Shown here one piece after another: positions 59,208-64,000 of a stretch of DNA of 64,000 nucleotides. A program made the translations under genes and the position numbers. The notes under the pieces are model-generated. The model worked only from the letters and a program-made list of their open reading frames with translations. It did no database searches and had not been told where the DNA came from. Position 1 is the stretch's first letter; each line of letters begins with the position of its first letter. Source of the stretch: Obelidium mucronatum (taxonomy: Eukaryota > Chytridiomycota > Chytridiomycetes > Chytridiales > Chytriomycetaceae); contig JAIVFH010000014.1 of assembly GCA_025765595.1 (NCBI GenBank), forward strand, positions 248,001 through 312,000, in the 5' to 3' direction.

Positions 59208-59754
59208 GGTTCCGGATCAATTCCTGTCAATCAACAACCATCTTAATGCGTTTGCACATTGAGATGGTCAATAGGAGGCATTGCGAGCAGTTCCGGTGTG
59301 ATATCATCAAGAGTTTGGCCAGTGGGAACCGCAAACGCCTTAGATGGGCAGTCTTCGTCATCCAAGTCATTCAATTCATCATTGGGGGATTGCCCCCGCT
59401 TTCTATGTTGTTGCTTGTTGTTTAGTCGAGAAGAGACACAATTAAGGGGTATCTGGCTGCGTACCTTGACACTGTACCCTGTACTCTAATACTAGAAGAC
59501 GTACTTGCTGCAGCATTGCTGCAACATTCTTCCAGAGCAGCAGAGGCGTCATCAGTAGCTGCTCTCATGGTTGTGCCCTCATTTGCCAATCCAGACATCG
59601 TGCCAAGCATCGACTGCGGATAAGGCAAAAAATTTAATGAAAATTGTGCAATAGCAAGTGCTTGGTTCTCTGGCGGGATGAGTATATATAGCTACTGTCT
59701 ATCCCCCTTTCCTCTCCCTACTCTTCTCTCCTCACCTTACCTCCTTTCCTGTAA
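59208..59754. other. Intergenic, TATA-like element only
   Basis: A TATATATA sequence lies near 59,680-59,690, upstream of the next plus-strand fragment. Otherwise I see no gene; a minus-strand Ser-rich frame at 59,422-59,628 is not convincing. Confidence 0.3.
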
Positions 59755-60300
59755 TGCTTGGCAACGATTGGGATCAAAACACCACTGCCGTTGGTTGCCC
59801 CGGTCCTGTTGTTGGACTACATCGCGTCCTCAACTTTCTCAGCAGACAACCTCCCGAGAATTTGGCCAATGTTCTCAAGCAACCCGACAAAAGTGTGGTG
59901 TGGTAAAAAACGGGCTGGGCATTGCTGATATTCTTTGTTCAGAGTCCAGCTATGGTTGCCAGTACTTTACTGATCCTGGTGAGTGTTTCTTCCGACATCT
60001 TTCAATTATCGGAATTTTCTAAATTCTTCTTTTTTTTGACTTTCCAATAATCTGGCATTATTGGATAAGCTGGCTACTTTGTTTCAGTAAATCAAAACAA
60101 CAAGATTCTCTTGTACCAGCTGCATTTCTGTTTCCTTGCGAGGTGTTGAATCAAACAGATGGAATTTTCTACCCAGCTACCTCTTTGACTAACTTCCTTG
60201 TTGCAAGTGTTTATTGCCGCTCCCTCCTTTCAAAGGAGTTACTCCTAAGCAGTATGATTTTGGAACAACCAATGGGAAAAACCAGTGTTAGGAATTCATG
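59755..60300 (+). pseudogene. Short spliced ORF of unknown family, frame-shifted
   Basis: Starts ATG 59,755 (MLGNDWDQNTTAVGCPGPVV), changes frame near 59,890-59,905 (beside an A-run) into KNGLGIADILCSESSYGCQY, then a GTGAGT donor at 59,979 and an acceptor near 60,087-60,105, followed by VPAAFLFPCEVLNQTDGIFY and SLLSKELLLSSMILEQ to a stop by 60,300. Coding character is clear in each piece, but I recognise no domain. Probably part of a transposon. Confidence 0.35.
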
Positions 60301-60400
60301 AATTTCATTCATGAATGTTGAGATTCATGAATTTGACCATTCACGAATGTCAAACATTCATGAATATGTGAATATTGATGAATATTTGATGAATATATTT
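60287..60400. repeat. Cluster of ATTCATGAAT palindromes
   Basis: ATTCATGAAT or one-base variants occur five times in about 90 bp, just outside the 3' end of the hAT ORF. This looks like the subterminal repeats where a transposase binds. Confidence 0.75.
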
Positions 60401-60435
60401 GAAAACTGCAAAATATAAAACTGAAAAGAATATAA

Positions 60436-60720
60436 TTAATCAGATCCGGAAATGATTGTTGAGTTGGACACTTGTTGGCTGGCATGAGGATAATGTTTTC
60501 TCATGAATTCAATGAAGTCCCGATTCATTCGTAAAATCACCAGTTTTTCCAGCTTTTTGTCAGGAAGAAGTGTGTTTCCATCGGTGAGAATCGCATTAGC
60601 AGTTGAAAGCATTTGCTCACAGTATGATTCGGCTGATAGTGCTCCAATTTGGCCCTTTGAGCAAGCAGCCATCAATGGAATGAAGCCGAATTTCTCTCTC
60701 ATTGGATCCAAAACTTTAGA
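60436..60720 (-). pseudogene. hAT transposase, C-terminal dimerisation part
   Basis: Frame KVLDPMREKFGFIPLMAACS followed by GALSAESYCEQMLSTANAIL and LPDKKLEKLVILRMNRDFIE matches the hAT C-terminal dimerisation block (A..SA.SE..FS.A..I..D....L.....E.L..L..N). It ends at the stop 60,436. The upstream half is at 62,676-63,290, on the far side of a pogo-like insertion, so the gene is split. Confidence 0.7.
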
Positions 60721-60724
60721 AACA

Positions 60725-62676
60725 TGAATGAGTGGTTGGGTCAATCCGAGGAATTTGTGGTTAATCCGAGAAACTGAAAAAAAAGAAATGTCATCCATCA
60801 CCAACAAACTACTCGCATTACAAAAGTCAAATTAAACACATTCATTCTTTATTTATAAAACTTCTCAATTGTAAAGGGGGATATTAATATGCCTTCTTTT
60901 GCAGATCCAGGAGATCACTGATCAAATCAACCTTTACAGCCTGCTACATGTTCCATTTCGTCCTCCTCCCTTCCCTTCCTACATTCTGGACACAGCTTCC
61001 ACAATTCACATACGCTACAAGAGAACCAGAGCGCCGAGGATCTCCAGGTTGCCGTGCAGCGAGCAGAGTTCTTGACACCTCTACACTGCTTCGCATCTTT
61101 TGAGGTCTGCTTGGCATTCTCCTTGTCCTCCTTTTGCTGCTTCCGACTATGTTTGACTCGCTCTTTCTCTTTCTTAGCATCGGCGGCACGCTGGACCTCA
61201 TTTTGTTGGCTTTCACGGAGACTTTCGAAACTGTAGATTTGATTGGTCTTGACAACATTCTGAGGCTTCACTGACACTTTGTTCGGGGCTGGAATCATGG
61301 ATACTGATTCAAACGACTTGAGGATTGCAGCTGCACCTGGGGTGATGGCATCTGGGGCGGCAATGTTTCGTTTGGCGTGGTCAATGATTTTTTCCTTGTC
61401 AAACGGAAAAATTCCAGTATCTCTGAATGACGCAACGATACGAGCTGGAGTCAAGATGTGACGTGCTTCTAAAGCAATTGGTATAAGGTGAGCGCCAAGG
61501 CTGGTGACTGGAGCTGTAGAGAAGCTGCTGACAGAGCGATAGAGTTTGCACACTCTTTTTTTCATTCCTGCAAATGCTGCGTGATCCAGGGGCTGCAAGA
61601 AATGGGTAGTATTAGCGGGTAGAAAGAAACCCCGAATGCCAAGCTTGAAGCATTCATCCATCACGTCAATGGTCCTGTGAACACCAAGATTGTCCAAGAG
61701 AAGAACTGGTGTCAGCCCAGGATGGCAAATGTCCCATTGCCTTTTAAACTCAACCAGAATAGGAATCCATTGCTCCTCTTGTAAGTAGCCCGTTTCACTG
61801 AAGATAAAGCACACAGGAGCTTTGTCTTTTAGGCGATAGGTTGACTCGTTCAGTTCTAATTGAAGATTTGCAAATTTCAAGGGCATTACAATGACATCCA
61901 AAATGCGCTCCCCGCTGGCCGTAACAAAGGGAATGAAGCTTGCCACCTTGCTTCTGGCACCCTTGTACGCACTTGGTCGGGCAATGGTGTTACTGACAAT
62001 GGCCTTGGACTGTGAGTTGTCGTTTTGAAGCTTCAAACGCATTTCATCGACATTTGTGAGATTAGGCCAGCTCAACCTGCAACGCTGCATCCAATCATAG
62101 AAATCCTCCACCCACTGCTTGATCTGATCAAGGGTCAATGGATTTGTGCGTGCCGCCGAGATTGCCTTGGTAGATCGCAAACGAATCTTGGTTTTGTGCC
62201 GCTCAAGAAAACCATCAACCCAATCGCCAGCTGTCCACTGTGAGTCGGGGTAGATATCCTGATATACACGACTGATTAAAAGAACAAGATCCGGCTTGGC
62301 CATTGGGCGGTGGGAGAAAGATCGGGCCTCCAGGAAGTTCACGATGTCTTGTTCAAATTCATTCGTGAACAATTGTGCGCCATGGGAGCGTCCCCCGTTG
62401 GTAAGCATCCGGTAATAAACAGATTCGACTGTTCGGTATGTGAGATTGAGGCGGCTGCTAACCATTTCGGCAGCCTTCTTGACTGACAGGTCAGTGTTGA
62501 CAAGCTCAGAAACCTCTTGAACTTCCGGCAGAGCCTGATCTCTGGCGTTTCTTATCTGGAGGCATGGGTTTGGGGTTTTAATTTTCTTTATTAAGAGCGT
62601 TATGCAATAAAAAGTGATTTTGGTGATTTCTCGGATTAACCAAAAATTCCTCGGATTGACCCAACGACTCAATGTA
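60725..62676 (-). mobile_element. pogo-like (Tc1/mariner) DNA transposon with near-intact ORF
   Basis: About 1.95 kb bounded by inverted repeats: left 60,727-60,774 and right 62,627-62,673 share GTTGGGTCAATCCGAGGAAT and TGGTTAATCCGAGAAA in opposite orientation (about 45 bp, few mismatches). One transposase ORF lies between them. A TA dinucleotide flanks near both ends (60,717; 62,675), as expected for this superfamily, but exact TSDs are not certain. The element sits inside the hAT transposase gene. Confidence 0.8.
60927..62565 (-). CDS. pogo-like DDE_1 transposase
   Basis: Open frame of about 540 residues to the stop 60,927. N-terminal HTH of CENP-B/psq type: LSVKKAAEMVSSRLNLTYRT and the second helix block SQWTAGDWVDGFLERHKTKI. 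Catalytic acids are all visible: NVDEMRLKL (first), PVLLLDNLGVHRT (second), and THFLQPLDHAAFAGMKK (third), so the triad is intact. The C-terminus is Lys/Glu-rich with a cysteine cluster (CSVCELWKLCPECRKG). The frame runs into the terminal repeat at its 5' end. ATG 62,565 (MPPDKKRQRSGSAG) is a natural start but is one base out of frame with the rest, so a tiny intron or an indel must be assumed. Confidence 0.82.
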
Positions 62677-63290
62677 GACTGTTCCCATGTTGACATATAT
62701 TAAATGATGGACCAAATCAAGGTTTTCATCATCTGGGAGGTCAGGAAACAACTTGTGCCAGTCAATAACAAGCTTTCTCCAGTTTTTAAGGTACTCAATT
62801 GCTTGATCTTTAGCTTGAGGAATATTGAACACAAATTGGTGACTCTCAAACTCAGAGTGAGCTTGGGAAGCTGTGTCATTGTCTTCATCAGACCAAGAGC
62901 TCTTGCCGTAAGCAAATCCTGAAAAAATTGATCCCGTAGCAGTTTTTAAGCGCTTTGAGCCAGATGATGAATTTGGCGAGCCAAGCTTTGGCGTAGCAGC
63001 GGCACGCAAAGCTTTATCAAACTGAAACTTGGCGCATTGCTCGGCAAATGCAGCGTAATTGTCTCGAAATAGAACAGTACCGCGTTTTCTCATTTCAGCA
63101 TTAAGGTGAGGGCCCTTGACTGTGCGAATATCCAAAAAAGTGGCCAACAGTTGGCGATCTGAGTAAAGAAAGGTGCTTTCTTCCAAGTCCTCAGTTTTGT
63201 TCCCACAAAAGCGGCGTTCCAACTCCAAAAGAGCACGGTTTCGGCAAGTTTGACCAATCATAGACAGTTCATCCACGTCCCATAGCAAGC
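62676..63290 (-). pseudogene. hAT transposase, central part
   Basis: Frame from RLLWDVDELSMIGQTCRNRA through LYSDRQLLATFLDIRTVKGP, a Ser-rich linker and DQAIEYLKNWRKLVIDWHKL to VHHLIYVNMGTVY, where the pogo element begins. The D..L.A..LD-type block and helical linker fit a hAT transposase between catalytic and dimerisation parts. Upstream coding is cut off at 63,290 by the inverted copy of the TIR element; the N-terminal zinc finger and RNase H core are not in the window. Confidence 0.62.
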
Positions 63291-64000
63291 GGCACTCCCG
63301 ATTCGGACCCTATTCGGACTCCTATTCGGACTCCTATTCGGAGTCCGATTAGGGCCCAATTAGGGCCCAATTTGGGTCCAATTCGGACTCCGAATCGGAC
63401 TAGGCTGTCCATTAGGCCTAACGGCACTCCAAACGGACTCCAATTGAGCTCCAAATGCGCTTCCAATTGGATTTACAGCTCCTAACGGCTTTTTCAGCCC
63501 ATTGCTAATAGCAAGTTGATAGTCCTAGTCGGAAAGCTAGTCAAACGCGGCTAGGGTCCTACTAGGATACCCGTTGGGACTCCAAATCTCAAAAACTTTG
63601 TGCATCTGGTGGGGTTTGAAGCCATCAGAAAATTTTTCTGAGCCTTCATCCTGAAATTTTCCGCCAAAAATTTCACTCAAATTGAAAAAGTTGTCGCCCA
63701 GTGCCCTCAATGGGTTTAATGAATGACGTAATACAAACTTGTGTCACACATATGTTACAAATCATTATTATTCTATTGTTATTTCTATTTGACTGAGCTA
63801 CCTTTTGAATTCAAATCAAGGTAATTAATGCTTCAGATTTCACAAACTGGAATTTATTCACTACAAAATAAGTAGCTATGTTTGCATGCAATCAAGAATT
63901 AATATAAGTTGACATAGTGCAGTTTAGAAATGGCAGCGGCTTTGAAGATGATCTGGTGAGGCAAATATTCAAAGTTAGGCTTGTGTAATAAATTTTAAAT
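63291..64000. mobile_element. TIR/foldback-like element, copy R (inverted, runs off the window)
   Basis: Inverted copy of 55,265-55,930. Its start CCGATTCGGACCCTATTCGG is an array of palindromic units; the body matches copy L closely (e.g. AACGGCACTCCAAACGGAC, AGCTCCTAACGGCTTTTTCA). Both copies share AGTGCCGCT(C/T)GCTAT at the junction with flanking coding DNA. The other end is outside the window. Confidence 0.7.

Overview
This window is nuclear DNA of a fungus, probably an early-diverging lineage; Chytridiomycota is my best guess but rests on gene style, not a marker. Fungus-typical genes include an Mdm10-like ERMES barrel, a Gvp36-type BAR protein, a Rim15/Cek1-type AGC kinase and an Avt-type vacuolar amino-acid transporter. 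Most genes have several short GT-AG introns (about 45-75 nt). Genes lie very close together, and several start with a strongly GC-rich first exon.

Positions 1-45,160 are a dense euchromatic block. In order they hold: Mdm10 C-terminus (+), ribosomal protein eS25 (-), Rim15-like kinase (-), ankyrin protein (-), amino-acid transporter (-), PQQ beta-propeller protein (+), a run of five minus-strand genes (multipass membrane protein, BAR protein, alpha/beta hydrolase, mitochondrial PPR-like protein, NAA38), B-type cyclin (+), a decayed cysteine-motif gene and its intact secreted relative (+), SET-MYND protein (-), coronin (+), peptide N-glycanase with a lectin-like tail (+), RanBP2-type zinc-finger protein (-), a WW/FF protein of the TCERG1 type (+), a UPF0324/YeiH-like membrane protein (+), an SPFH/band-7 protein (+), a PITH-domain protein (-) and two tandem secreted kelch-like paralogues (+). 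Most are cell-biology housekeeping genes. Spacing in the minus-strand run (3, 41 and 35 bp between stop and next start) is close enough to suggest read-through transcripts.

Positions 45,160-64,000 are a transposon-rich accessory region. It contains two copies of a SINE-like repeat with tRNA-like promoter boxes, a gene for a protein with eight CxxC pairs, a broken ORF whose first 20 residues closely match the histone H3 tail, and a decayed Ty1/copia pol. Beyond these is a Helitron replication-protein gene cut in two by an insertion. That inserted element has a second, inverted copy at the right edge, next to a hAT transposase gene. The hAT gene is itself split by a nearly intact pogo-like element with matching terminal inverted repeats. 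Four introns in this region share a short inverted repeat (TTCCAATAAT...ATTATTGGAA) that I did not notice in the host introns I read.

Exon coordinates are hand-derived from splice consensus and reading frame; where the start or a junction could not be resolved, the entry says so.
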